Positions 1 to 12,200 of a DNA stretch of 64,000 bases are shown here, piece after piece. Position numbers and translations under genes: made by a program. Source of the DNA: Lineus longissimus (lineage: Eukaryota; Nemertea; Pilidiophora; Heteronemertea; Lineidae); assembly GCF_910592395.1 (NCBI RefSeq), contig NC_088324.1:11124953-11188952 (forward strand), written 5' to 3'. Each line of letters opens with the position of its first letter. The stretch's first letter is position 1. Below the pieces are notes generated by a model. The model made no database searches and was not told the DNA's origin. It worked only from the letters and a program-made list of their open reading frames with translations.

Positions 1-678
1 ACAATCTCGAATCCTTTCAATCAAGTACAGGCACAGTTTAGCCTACACCAGCACCTCAGAAACAACTGTTACTGAAGCTTGGCTCGGTCTGTACCATAAT
101 AGCTTTCTATTACCATCAAAAAGCGATTCAATCAAAAAGCCAAGATGTCCTCCTGAGCCGCAACGAAATTAACTCATCAGCAGTCAGAATGCTTGAATGA
201 ACATAGTGTGTTCTACGAGATTACCTCAACCAGCAGCATCCGGTCTAACTGTGTCATGGATGGGACAGCAAATAAATTGCTGGGAGTAAAAGAATTTTCT
301 ACTGATGATGGAGAATCACGCGTCCCCAAAGCTTTTGGATAATGCCACCGAATATTGGGTGGAAGGATATAATAGAATGCTCAATGTCTTTTCATTTCAC
401 CTGGTGACCAACGCTTTCAACCAGTCAGGCAAAATCCTTCTTACAAAAGGTCTCCGAGGGCAAGTACCAAAGAGCTGGTCATCTGAGCAGCACTACAAGG
501 CTTTACGGCAAGTCATGTTAAAGATGCTACTATAGCTAAAGAACCTCTTGACTAAACCTAAGAATACACTATTTCGAACAACCCATTCACCTTTATGAAT
601 GATGTTTTGGGTGCAACTCCAAGACAGATCTGTTCCCCTCTAAAACACACACTATTCCCAATACAAATGATAGTGGCT

Positions 679-900
679 TTTATGTAGCCCAGGTCACTGA
701 CCAGGGTAGGTCACAAAGCCCTTTAAATGACTGTCTCTGTGACAGGTCAAGCTCCGCAGAGGCACCCTGGGGAGGGGTATCAAGGAGTTGCTCGTGCGGC
801 ACACAGCTCAACTCGTGAAGGACAAAGCGATGACCAGCAGCCCTTGCCTTGATAATCGGTTGCCTTAACCATTTTGCCACTGCACTCAACTACTGTACTA
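679..900 (-). mobile_element. Possible SINE-like fragment
   Basis: The minus strand reads CAGTGGCAAAATGGTTAAGG, similar to a tRNA A-box region, near 850-890. No clear B box follows. Weak call. Confidence 0.25.
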
Positions 901-1706
901 CATCACCCAAGAACCAGGGACAAAATTTGATAACCACAGAAGCCGTAATCAAGTTAATAAGCTTTGTACACAAGAGTAATCATCATGAAACCCAACTCAG
1001 TCAATATGCTTAGTGTCTACTCACTTTGAGGTGGGAGACTGGAGCGCAATTCAATATTCTCTGATTATATCTATGTAAGCCATGGAGTTCAAACAAATAG
1101 CACTGGGCGATTTTGGTAGTCCAATGTAGTGAAAGTGTGTTATAGAAACAAATAAAAGAACCGAAGTCTTTTGGATTGACTTTCTCATCACAAATCATGC
1201 ACTTTTTGATTGACAGAACTATTTCTGTGAACTAGACTTACAAGTCTTCAGGCGGAAAGTTCCGTCTATCCATCAGTCAATCGATTCTAGCAAAAATGGA
1301 AGAGCCTTGAAACTAATAGTACCAAAGATTCTCCTACAAATGTTGACCAAGACCTCCCATAAAAATTCCATCTCAAGAATTATTATCGACTATGCATCAA
1401 GTGACCAGGAAATCAATCTTGGAGCGTGACTTAAGACGCCCCAGAGAGAATCAATCTTGCTTGCGAGGCTATAGGAGCCAAATCATAGAAAACTGATTTG
1501 ATTTTGAAGCTCAAGTTTCCCCCCAAGGACAAAATCAAAGTTATGGATATTTCAATTTGGGTATTAGACACAGGTCAACGCTTGGAGTCTGAAGTGCAAT
1601 GTCTGCGAGAGCCTGAATCACCGATTTTTAGTCCAAAAAATATTTTCACCAGGACGCATAATTTTTCTTATTCCCTCAGATAAGAGATAACACGGCAAAA
1701 CCCAGA

Positions 1707-2122
1707 CAACTGATTTAAGGCGCAGTTCCAGACGATCCATCTTTGAGATGAAAGTGTATGTAAGGATAATTTACTGCCTCTAAACTAATCTTTTAGCTGC
1801 GAAATCGATAACCATGTGTCATATAAGACAAATGAGGTTTATTCAGCAACCGCAAAGTAATATTTTACTATCATTTGCCACACCCGTACATCACTTCCAG
1901 CTGTGCAAAAGCAGCAACTGATTTAAGGCGCAGTTCCAGACGATCCATCTTTGAGATGAAAGTGTATGTAAGGATAATTTACTGCCTCTAAACTAATCTT
2001 TTAGCTGCGAAATCGATAACCATGTGTCATATAAGACAAATGAGGTTTATTCAGCAACCGCAAAGTAATATTTTACTATCATTTGCCACACCCGTACATC
2101 ACTTCCAGCTGTGCAAAAGCAG
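1707..2122. repeat. Perfect tandem duplication, 2 x 208 bp
   Basis: The block starting CAACTGATTTAAGGCG repeats with period 208 and no difference that I could see. Nothing coding is recognisable in it. It is either very recent or an assembly artefact. Confidence 0.9.
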
Positions 2123-5100
2123 ATGATGAGCTGAAATGAACTTTGAGCAAATCAAAATGTAAAATGATTTTTTTCTTGAAAACATGAAAGGAAATATAGC
2201 TGTAGGAATGAAAAGGGTTCTGGGTCTGACTGAAATTTTTACAGCTGCGAAAGCACAGTGGCAAAGCAAATGCGCTGCATTGAGGCATTCCGACAAATAT
2301 TTTGCACAAAAAATGAAGGCATAAATTGGACGGAAGAAGGAATAATTTTCAGCTTTCTGATCCTAGAACGAATCGAAATAGGGCTTATAACATTTGACTT
2401 TTATCAATCATTATTCTTGTAAATATTGCCCTCGCATGCACCATTGATAATTTACATGGTAACTCTGGGATTGCTATCAGCACTGTTTCTAGAAAAGAAC
2501 ATGTAAAAAGGCCCCAAGGGGGTGGTATAATGAATTGGCACAATCAAGAAACAGTAAATTTGTTTTCTCCAAGGAGATGTTTTGATAGTGCAAGGTTATG
2601 GTGTGTTGCGTCTACAGGATCTGGATGATTGGCTTTGCCATCAGTATGAGCTGCATTATCATAATATCAACAGCAATATCATGAATACCGCAGACAGTAG
2701 GCTAGGCCTCCTTCTTTGGCGATGCTGTCTTGAAGTAGATCATCACATCAGACAGGTGTTATACTGTGACTATGGGCAACAGCCAGAAAGTAGTCAGTTG
2801 CTCGGCAAAACATTCCTTGGCTGCCTGCAAAAGCCATGATTCAGCTTACGTCTTCAGATAGTACACTGCCAAGTTGTTGCTCGTAAACAAATCGAAAAAA
2901 GGTAATCGCAAACAATCAAATTCTTCCGATCAATCAAAGATTAAGGGAAGGCCAATTACTACCGGGCTCATCTGGAAAAGATTTTACTTCCATTAAGAAT
3001 GACAGAGGGATTTTACAGGAACGAGCATAATGGGTTCCAATGCAAGGAAATATCCATTTCGCCTCTAAACTTCAACACCAGTTCATAAATAGTATCAAAA
3101 TGAGCAATTATTCTCACTTTCTGATTTTAAGTCAAAGCAGGTTTTGCACATAAAGTCAACTGTTGATTTTAAATTGACTGATAAGAAAGAAAAGTGAATT
3201 CAAATTGGTTTTTTATTACTGGTTGAAAGATGTGATGGAGCCCTGAAGGCAATTTTATTGTTATTATTGATTTATAAGAAGAAATCAGAAGGTTATGCGC
3301 AAGTTTGAGAGCATGTTCATGGTATGAAGTCTCATGGAAGAGGGAACAAAATTATCCATTATTTTTGCTGATATCAACCTCTTAGAGTTGGAGGTAGTCT
3401 GAGTCCAATAAAATTAATTGACTATGATGGCTCATGAAAGTTTACCATGGGAAGTACTCAAAACTGAACAGATTTTCCACAAATTTCTCTTCTACAGTTG
3501 TTGCCTTTGCAGGTGAGTTGCACCAAAGGTGGAGACTAAAGAGTTGTTGAAACTCCAATCATTGAGAGAAAAAATCATGATCTAATCTTCCACAATTAGT
3601 GCACCACTCGAATGCACTGGTTTAACTTCCCAAGACTTGTCCTGCCAATCAGTAGAGAGGAAGTTCTTGGCTACCAGAACGAGCTCCGAGAAATGTATTC
3701 TGAGCTGATACACCTACTGTAACACTCAGTGCATGCTTCTTTCTTCCAATGGGTTTTGATGGTAAACTGCTTACCACTATTCTTGCAATATCATGCCTTT
3801 CAGTATCCTTCAGTATGATAGAGTACCGCAGATCTCCCCGTCTTCCACACAATCTAATATTTGTCTACTGGTAATAAAAGTCAAATGACAACCCAACTGC
3901 CACACTTCCCCCAAGCACAGCCACCCTTTAGGTTCGGTTCCACTATATACTGGGCTTTGTACGCTTTTTGACTGTGACCACTGTCAGTCACTAAATTTGA
4001 CTGATTCCTTCTTATTTTGATCATCATTTGGAGTTTATTAGCCAATAAATGGAAAATAGTGTATGACCATGAAACAGCCCAAACTGATAAGCTGTGAGGA
4101 GCTGGCTGAATTCGCTCCCTTCTATGGAATGATATTGCCCGAGGGAGAGCCACTTGGCATTGGAACAAGTAATGCTTTTCCTCGACATGATGCAGTCGCA
4201 ACTGCCCATATGAGCAGTGATGCAGCATGTATATGGATGGGCACATACTGGCTACAGCATGAGATAAGCACTGCACTTTACCACTTGGGGTTGGAATAAA
4301 TGTTGGTAAATTTTGCCATGTTTTAGAACATACTGCATGGCACAGGCTGTGCAACTGATTCACCAAAGCAGCTCATCGTCTGTGATCGATGATCTTTCAA
4401 CAATGCATGCAGAAGGCCATTTAGGATCAGAGCAAGTGTTGGTTATTCTATTGGGGTTACCAACACGCTATCTACGGCTTTTTGTGTGATTGTGACTAGT
4501 GAGATTGCACGTTTTCTGTCCGCCAAAGATGCACTAATCAAACGCTGAATAAGAACATGTGGTAGTCTGCCATGAATGGTAACAAAAGTGCCCACAAACA
4601 AGAGATTTTCTGAGTGCTTCCCATGGGGCCTCGCATGAATCAACAGGAACGCACATAACATATTCTTCTGTTTGCAGCGAGTTCTTATTTGCAATGACAG
4701 AAATGTCCTTTATCTGCAGCTGCAAAAACCTAGCTTCTGCCAATGTATGAGCACCTGTTAGTTGGACCTCACAACCCATAGAGATTCCATTTTGGCATGA
4801 ATTGACTTGTTCTCTGGTCACATACTCTAAAACAAACTGCTAGCTGCGAGTTACTATTTGCACCAACAGTAATGTTGTTATCAATGACCATTTTCCAATT
4901 TGCCTGGTTGGTAATGGCCACCATTAGGCCGGCCATTTTCTTTGTCAATTTCGTTGTCTAGACAACAGTGATGTCAAACGACAGGTCGAGCATGTAACAG
5001 CAGGGGCATAATGGCATCGTTGATGTTCGACGATGCGAGAAAATGATTGGAGTAATTTTGCGGGGAAGTAACACTGACAAGGTTCTTTTTTGGTTATCTG

Positions 5101-8100
5101 TTGCAGAAGCTGTCAAATTGGCAATGCGACATACCAAGAATGAGTAACCTTACTCGCACTCAGTCAATTGCCTTTTTCTCTTTTATACCAGGAAAGGAGA
5201 GTATTCCCGCCATCAGAATAGCCGATTCACCTCATGACGTGTTTACCTGCTTCAGAGATGAGAGAGCCCCCCATGAAGCAAAAACTATACGGACGTAAAC
5301 AATGACAAAGTGAAGTGCCACCGTTACCATGTCTACGGCAGTAAACTTCTTCACAAACGGCAGCAGTCGTGGAATAGTATAGGGATTGTATTGCACGTGA
5401 TTGATCAAATTAGCAATACGTCACACTTTCATACACTGATTGGCAATCAGTTTTGGTGACAACATGCTGCTCTATCCCAACATGGGGTGAAATCAAGGTG
5501 TACCATATTGGTGAAACAATGAGACAAGAATTTTTGAACTTGGGGTATATTTCACGACTAGTTAATGCAATTTCGCAATCCAATTTCAAAAGGGACATGC
5601 TCAGATTTAATTAGGCTTTGCCTGCGCATGTAACATGTCAAACAATGTTCTGCCATTGGTAAATCATTCGGGGCATAAAGATAAAAAGAGAACCTTTCTT
5701 TCAAATATGAGAGAAATTTGACTCAACTCCGTTCAATGATACCTAATGAACATTGCCTTGAAGTCTGTTAATGGTAGGCGGCATGCAAGCCTCGGCAAGA
5801 CTGAGTTTACAGAGAACTACATGGTACATGGCCACGCCGCTTCACAAAGGGTTTATGACCGCAGAGCTATTGCTCGCTGGCATGTATGTAGCTCTACATG
5901 TAAACCAGGCCCTTGGGCCACCGAGTGGTGCTGAGGTTTACAGGACAGGTTACTCGATATTTAGTATAACAGTATTTACAAATAGTAGGGCCAAAACAGG
6001 GAAGATAATTTCCTCCAAGTCAGTTCACCGTTGCTTCAAGCAAAGTGTTCCAAAGGAACCTTTGGAAGGAACCATGATGTTAATTATTTTCATTCCCCTC
6101 TATTTTTTTCTTGACGTGTTTTACAGCCATATCAAGCAAGCAGACAGGAAGTCAAACTAACAGCTGCTTGAGTACCAAAGCTATATTGTTCCATTCTGTT
6201 TATGTCTCTCTGGTCGAACTCTAACATTTCGTTTGTGATTTTATTTTATCAACAACTCAGCTAAAGCAGGTGGGTTGAAAAACACACCATCGGAAATTAT
6301 GATAACAGTTGATATGCATTGCCTCTCTGGTTGATCTCCAAGGGGAATTGGACAGCAGCCTCCATAGCATTGTTGGATTTTTATGTGTTTTTACGGGTCC
6401 AAAACCTCTTCATAACTCATGGAGGCTATGGTAAGTGACAAGGCTAGGTGATGCCAGTGATAAATCATGGTTTGCGACCGACGCAGAGAAAATACCAGTA
6501 ATTGCTCCCAACAGCAATAACATAAGCAAATCACATTCCAAAAATATTCTGGCTGTATGACAAGAAGGAATGTTATCATGATTGATGAGTAAAATCAAAT
6601 TGCCAAATTCTACGGGTATGGTCAAGGCAATTTCAATTGCAGCCACTGAGACCCCTATTGGTGACTTCATATACCTTAATCTGACCTACCTGGTTCTTGT
6701 CTCGGTCTCCCTTCAACTTTTTTTCAGGAAACGCTCAGAATACAGGTTTAACACTCATAGAAAATATTTTCTATTTTGGAGATTATGTCTATGGACCAGC
6801 CTCACATCTACAACTAACCCTGACCTTTCCTTGACTTGTCCCTAGCCCAACTACCTCCTTTCGCAAAGACCATGAAGAGTAAGCGAAATTTGATAAGATG
6901 AAAATAAAATAGATCAAATACAACATATATGCAGAAAAGGAATCTAACAATTCTAATATTAAACTGATAAGACATTGCGAATAAGATGAAAGATATGTTG
7001 CCTCAAATTATATGAAACAAAATTGGACAAATTCAAGAGTGATCTTTTCAATAGTCATCACATATTGCGCACTGTCTTGGATGCAAGTCACACTTGACCA
7101 GTCAGGGGCTAACATCACCTCCCATGCTGACATCTGCTGCAGGGGTAGTGAGGTGTAGGCTAACACTTGACAGTTGAAGATGTTGGTGACAATTTTGCTT
7201 GGCAATTGCAAAAGTCTGACCAAGATACTCTGAATTTAGTCCCAATTCAAAATAATCGACACCACCACAAGCTCAAATCAAAAATAGTTTGGTGACTTTT
7301 GAAGCTGCTCATTGAACATATTCAAAATGATGAAGAGAAAGGGTGCATGCATGCACTAATCTGGTGAGTGCCACTTCAGCCATTTTGAGAAAAACATCGG
7401 AAACAAATTCTTGATGACCGGTCACCCAAATTTCAGGGTAGCGAGGCTGATGCACAAATGTTTAATTATTTACATGATCAATGGCACATAGCGGTATGGT
7501 GCCAAAAAATCTGTTTTGCTGAAAGTGGCACTTACTTGGTTCTTGCATGCAAGAACCTAATGATTCTCAAAGGCAGGCACTGAACAGAAATGGTAAATGA
7601 TAATAGGTAGGGTCGGGAGAAACATTTTGTATGACAGATGTACGGGTTCTAGTTTGGTACAAGGGTTTCTTCAAATGAAGGAGACACGCGTTATTCTACT
7701 GGTTTTGGCAATCACTGTTTTAGCATTGTTCGTTCTAATAGGAGTAGCATAGACCACGCTTGCACATGCATGCACATCATTCCGTAGCAAAAATGTGAAA
7801 ATGAGAGTGATATGAAATATTTGTCATCATCTTGGAGCAAACTATTTGCTTAATTCTCTTTGAACATGACTTCCAGTGGTTTGTTGACTATTCTTCAAAG
7901 TATAGGATTGGATGTAACTCTATCCCGATATATGATACCATAATACCTTTCTGATATTCATTTCAGATCATTTAGATTTCTTAGGCTAGTGCAGTAGGCC
8001 TACATGCATGGCCATTCAAACATTTTGGATTCATTTTAACCTGTAGATTTCAACTGTGCGATTAACCATTTTGATAGATAAACCAAGAAAAACCTCAATA

Positions 8101-9197
8101 TTGTCCTGTACAAAATGTGCACAGTGTTGGGGTGCAAGAAGGTAGAAAGCATAAGAATCTTCATTGGGAACAATAAAGGGTGAAAGAAAACACTTTTAAT
8201 GGCAGAAATAATGAATAAACGTAAATAAAACACAATCATGAGCAGGTTCAAAAGTCACACATTTATATTTAACCGCCCAGAGACATATCTGCAGAGTGAC
8301 ATTTCAAACCTTGTTTTTTTCAAGTGATGAATCCAAAAGACTGAGTTGATTTGCATCAATTGCAATCCTGGCACTTAAGTAATTACTTCAGGAGAGAAGA
8401 AGGCAATACATTTCCTTCTAAACTTTATACCGAAAGTGAAAATGTTGGGTTTACATGGCCAGTCTGTAATCTAATTCCTTAAAAGCCTTTGAAAATTAGA
8501 AGCTTCAGTGCCAAGGGATTCGTGCCTTCAATCATCGAGATGCACTTTCTTTTCAAACACCATAATTAACATGATTATGCTTTTTGGTGAGAGAAACTGG
8601 ATTTTATTTGAAAGCTTCCAAATCTTCTCCAGAAAGATTTTAGTGAGACATTCTGGTCTTGAAGATCTTTATGTTGATCTGTCAACCAAAGACAAATGCT
8701 GATCACCATTTCAGTTAGAAGTAAATTTCAACTTTTGAACACAAATGCATGAGAATGTATTGAGTAATTGAGACTGACACTTCTAATTGGCCAAGAGAAG
8801 TCTGGGATTGGTCTGTGTAGAAAGTGGATAGCTCCGTCAGTTGTCCATTTTTTTGTTTTACCATTTCTTCCAGAGAGCCAAAAGTCGGGTCATACCCCAG
8901 TCTCACTAGGAAACCTTTCAATACTCTCATCCTACTAAGACCAGGTTTACTTTAAAGGATATGTATATATCATCCTTTAGGGGCATTCTTTAAGTCTTTT
9001 GAATAATATAGGACATTCTATCATAAAGGTCACTTCAGAGCAGTATATTGATAACTGTTTCGCATTGAGTGATGGACTGAGTGGGACCCAATGTCCCAGT
9101 GCGCCACTCTGCAGAAATATCCCAGCTGGCGGTTTAAACCAAGTTGCAAAGCCTACAGTAAGTTAAGTCACAGGCTGATATTGTTCTTAAAACAAAC
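2123..9197. other. Presumed gene A intron or intergenic DNA, nothing recognised
   Basis: I searched for reverse-strand matches to the missing stomatin segments ([28 protein letters not shown]) and saw none. Open frames up to 161 codons (3881-4366) have no recognisable family and no paired splice logic. The interval 1-1706 is the same apart from the weak SINE-like patch. Confidence 0.6.
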
Positions 9198-9280
9198 CTC
9201 TTGAGGTGGTACGTCAAACGAGACGGTACGCAAGTCGATTTTTGTGTAATTCTCTATACAAGGTAGTACAAAGAATATAC
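9198..9280 (-). CDS. Gene A exon 3c, third alternative 83-nt exon
   Basis: Acceptor TTTGCAG and donor GAG|GTTTGT bound 83 nt encoding IFFVLPCIENYTKIDL then [11 protein letters not shown]. It is the version closest to the matching stretches in genes B and C (C has [16 protein letters not shown]), so it is probably the ancestral type. The segment forms the first strands of the SPFH domain just after the membrane hairpin. Confidence 0.88.
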
Positions 9281-12200
9281 CTGCAAAACAGAGCAGTAAA
9301 ACTCAAACGAGAGTAAAATTTGGAAGAATTTACTGAGGATCCAGTTATCCAGGAAAAGGGGCTACGGAAGTGGTTTTGGCAAGGCATGATTTCCAACGGA
9401 GTTAGCCACAGCTGCTCATAACATTCTATTGCATTTCTGTTCAAAGTGACGTCTGCAAAGACCAAGAGATGATGGAATTTTTATTTTTCAGTTGAGACCA
9501 ATCTTACAACACTGACATGGAGTGACACAATCATTTGGTGATATTTTTTTGTGCTTTTATACGATATATCATAAGCAGTGTAATCCAGTGTATTAAATTG
9601 TTCTACCAAATATGACATAAAGGCTGAATCATACAAGGAGTACATGCTTCAGCTCTGAATAGGATTGGCAGCTTTTGGCATGTCCAATGGATGGAAATTA
9701 TGCCACACCTCTTGATCAACCCAAAGAAGTTTTGGAAAACTGGATCCTTTTGGAACGTAATTTCCTAGAATTTGTACAAACGTACAGAAATCTGGAAAAG
9801 AAGGTTTAGCTTCAGTTGAAAACCTAGGATCGAGGTTGAGAATCAGCATTGGATTTTATACCAACTTGCCAGCTGGAATAAAACCTCACTGTGAATGCTC
9901 AACACCCGATGGCAAGTGCTTTTCTGCATACTACCAAAGTATAGCAAAGTGGATCACTTTTGATATAGAAGGGACAGTTCGAAACACACGAAGACAAGGC
10001 AATTTATGAGAAGACACAGTTTTTTAGGGTCTATAGGAAACCATTTCACCAGGTTGCTATAATTTGCCAGTATGTCACAGGAGGAGCCAGTACCAACCTC
10101 TTGTGGTGGAACATCAAAACTCAACGTTCTCATGTCGACTTTGCAATAGTTCTCTATACAGGGCATGACGAAAAAGATGCCTGTAATAAAATGTGAATGT
10201 AATAATTACAACACTGCGAGCATGCATCACATTATTGCCAAGGCCTTGTCTTGTCTAAGGTAGTGAGCGAAGACAGAAAACCCCCTCGAACAAATTTCGT
10301 TGCAGTCTTAAAAAGTTCTCTATCCAAAAACCTATTGAGAAAAAATAATTTGAAAATTCGACCAAAAGCCAGGGAATGGTATTTTTTGGATGACTGGATT
10401 GTTCCTAAAAGCGGCTTTCAGGAAAGAGAGATAGAGGGGAAATACCAATCCAATGTTAGTGGATAGGGTGAACTAACAACCATGGTGATCTACTGCCCTT
10501 CGCTCGCTTCATTCTTAACAAGACCAGGCCGATTCTACCCGACATACCTCCTGAGGTGGGATATCAATGCTTTTGGTCCGTAGGTCAACTTTTTGGTAAG
10601 AGTCGGTGCATGGTAAAACCATAAATATGCCTGGAAACAGTTATTTAATGTAAGAAATGATGATGAACAGACTGGTGCTGGAAAGATTGTCACAGAAATT
10701 TGAAGGCAACAGTTTGTATGCTTTGTCATTCAGAACAAGGCTCGCTGTTGACTTCCAGGTATTTTAATAGTCATGACGGATCCAAAGGGAGGGGTTTGCA
10801 AGGTCCTGCTTTTGTTGCTGTAAACTATCCCTGAAAATAAATTTTGCATAGTGATAAACTATACTTCTTCTTCTCTTAAATGGGAAGGATTGATAAACAA
10901 TTCATGAGCTTTCCAATGACCCTAATTGTGCAAATGCGCACTGAGTATGAATTTCAAAAATACAGCTGTGTAGAAAAATATTCGATTACTATTTAAATAC
11001 CAAGTTTCAGCAAATTTTCCTGTTGCGATGGTATGATTATAACCAAAAGCAACCATAGCAGTCGAAGTATGTTAACACCAACAATCCTTTAATTGCCTAT
11101 TTGCTGGCTTACTGCGCAGAAAGTGACATGGTCGATAACAGCCATTTGTAGCATAAGTTAGGAGGCTTTTTGTGTAACGCCGTGTTTCAAACTAATCGAT
11201 ATTCAGTCAGATCTTTGCTACATTATCATTTGCACATTTGGTTCGGTTGAACTTTTGCGATAACTAATGGAGGAATGGTACACTAAATTCTGGCCCTCGA
11301 AGACAACAAATGGATACTAGTTTGACTCAGACATGCGAACTTGGCCAAATACGCAAGGCCACCGCAACAGTCACCTTGGATGAAGATTTCGCCTATATAT
11401 TTCACCTCAGCAGCAGAATACAAAACCTGTCAGTGTAACAGCGACACAAAACCATACAACAAGGCCAAACATATGTTTTAAGTGATTGATGACAGCTAAT
11501 AGCATAGATAGAGCTCACAAGAGAATTGAATAAATTATGTTGTATACTCGTGTCATACTTTGGACCAGTGCAGTGCAGCGCACTGGTTTTGATAATGTCA
11601 CTAATTTTCGTCAGGGCATGTCACCCCCATAAGTATGATTCTTTGATTGCTTCCTCACCATGTGCCATAGGGGATTTACCTCTTGACTAATTAAGGGGGA
11701 CATGTCTACGCCCCTCTCACACACACACACACACGCTGAGGGAACCCAGCATGAATCTTTAATGAACTGCCAATGATGAAGTACGATACTCAGCAATTGC
11801 ATGTTAATTTGAACAATCATTTACTTTAAAACGGAGCAATTAAGCCAGGATTGCAGGATTTATTGACTACCTACATATACGCCATTAAACTTGTAATAGA
11901 CATCATTTCCTCCATCCTGCAATAGTCTGTTAATGTCATTTCCCTTATATCCAATTAGCTACTATCAATAAACTATAAGTAATGGTGACAGAGTACCGTC
12001 ATCAAGGTCATTTTGGAACTTGAAGCACACATGAACTCTCAGTTCTCGGGTGCAAATCAAACTGTCTCTACTCATCTCATAGCAAAAGACAGGAGTTCAT
12101 CAAATCACAATAATAAATCTAAGATTCCCATAGAAACTTAAGTCCAATCAGATCAAGACCAGAATGAATGCCCTTTTAGGAAGGCACCCGTTGCTGACAA

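Noticed and set aside
3881-4366. 161-codon open frame on the minus strand
   Set aside because: No recognisable domain or composition bias, overlapped by open frames in other phases, and no convincing splice sites.
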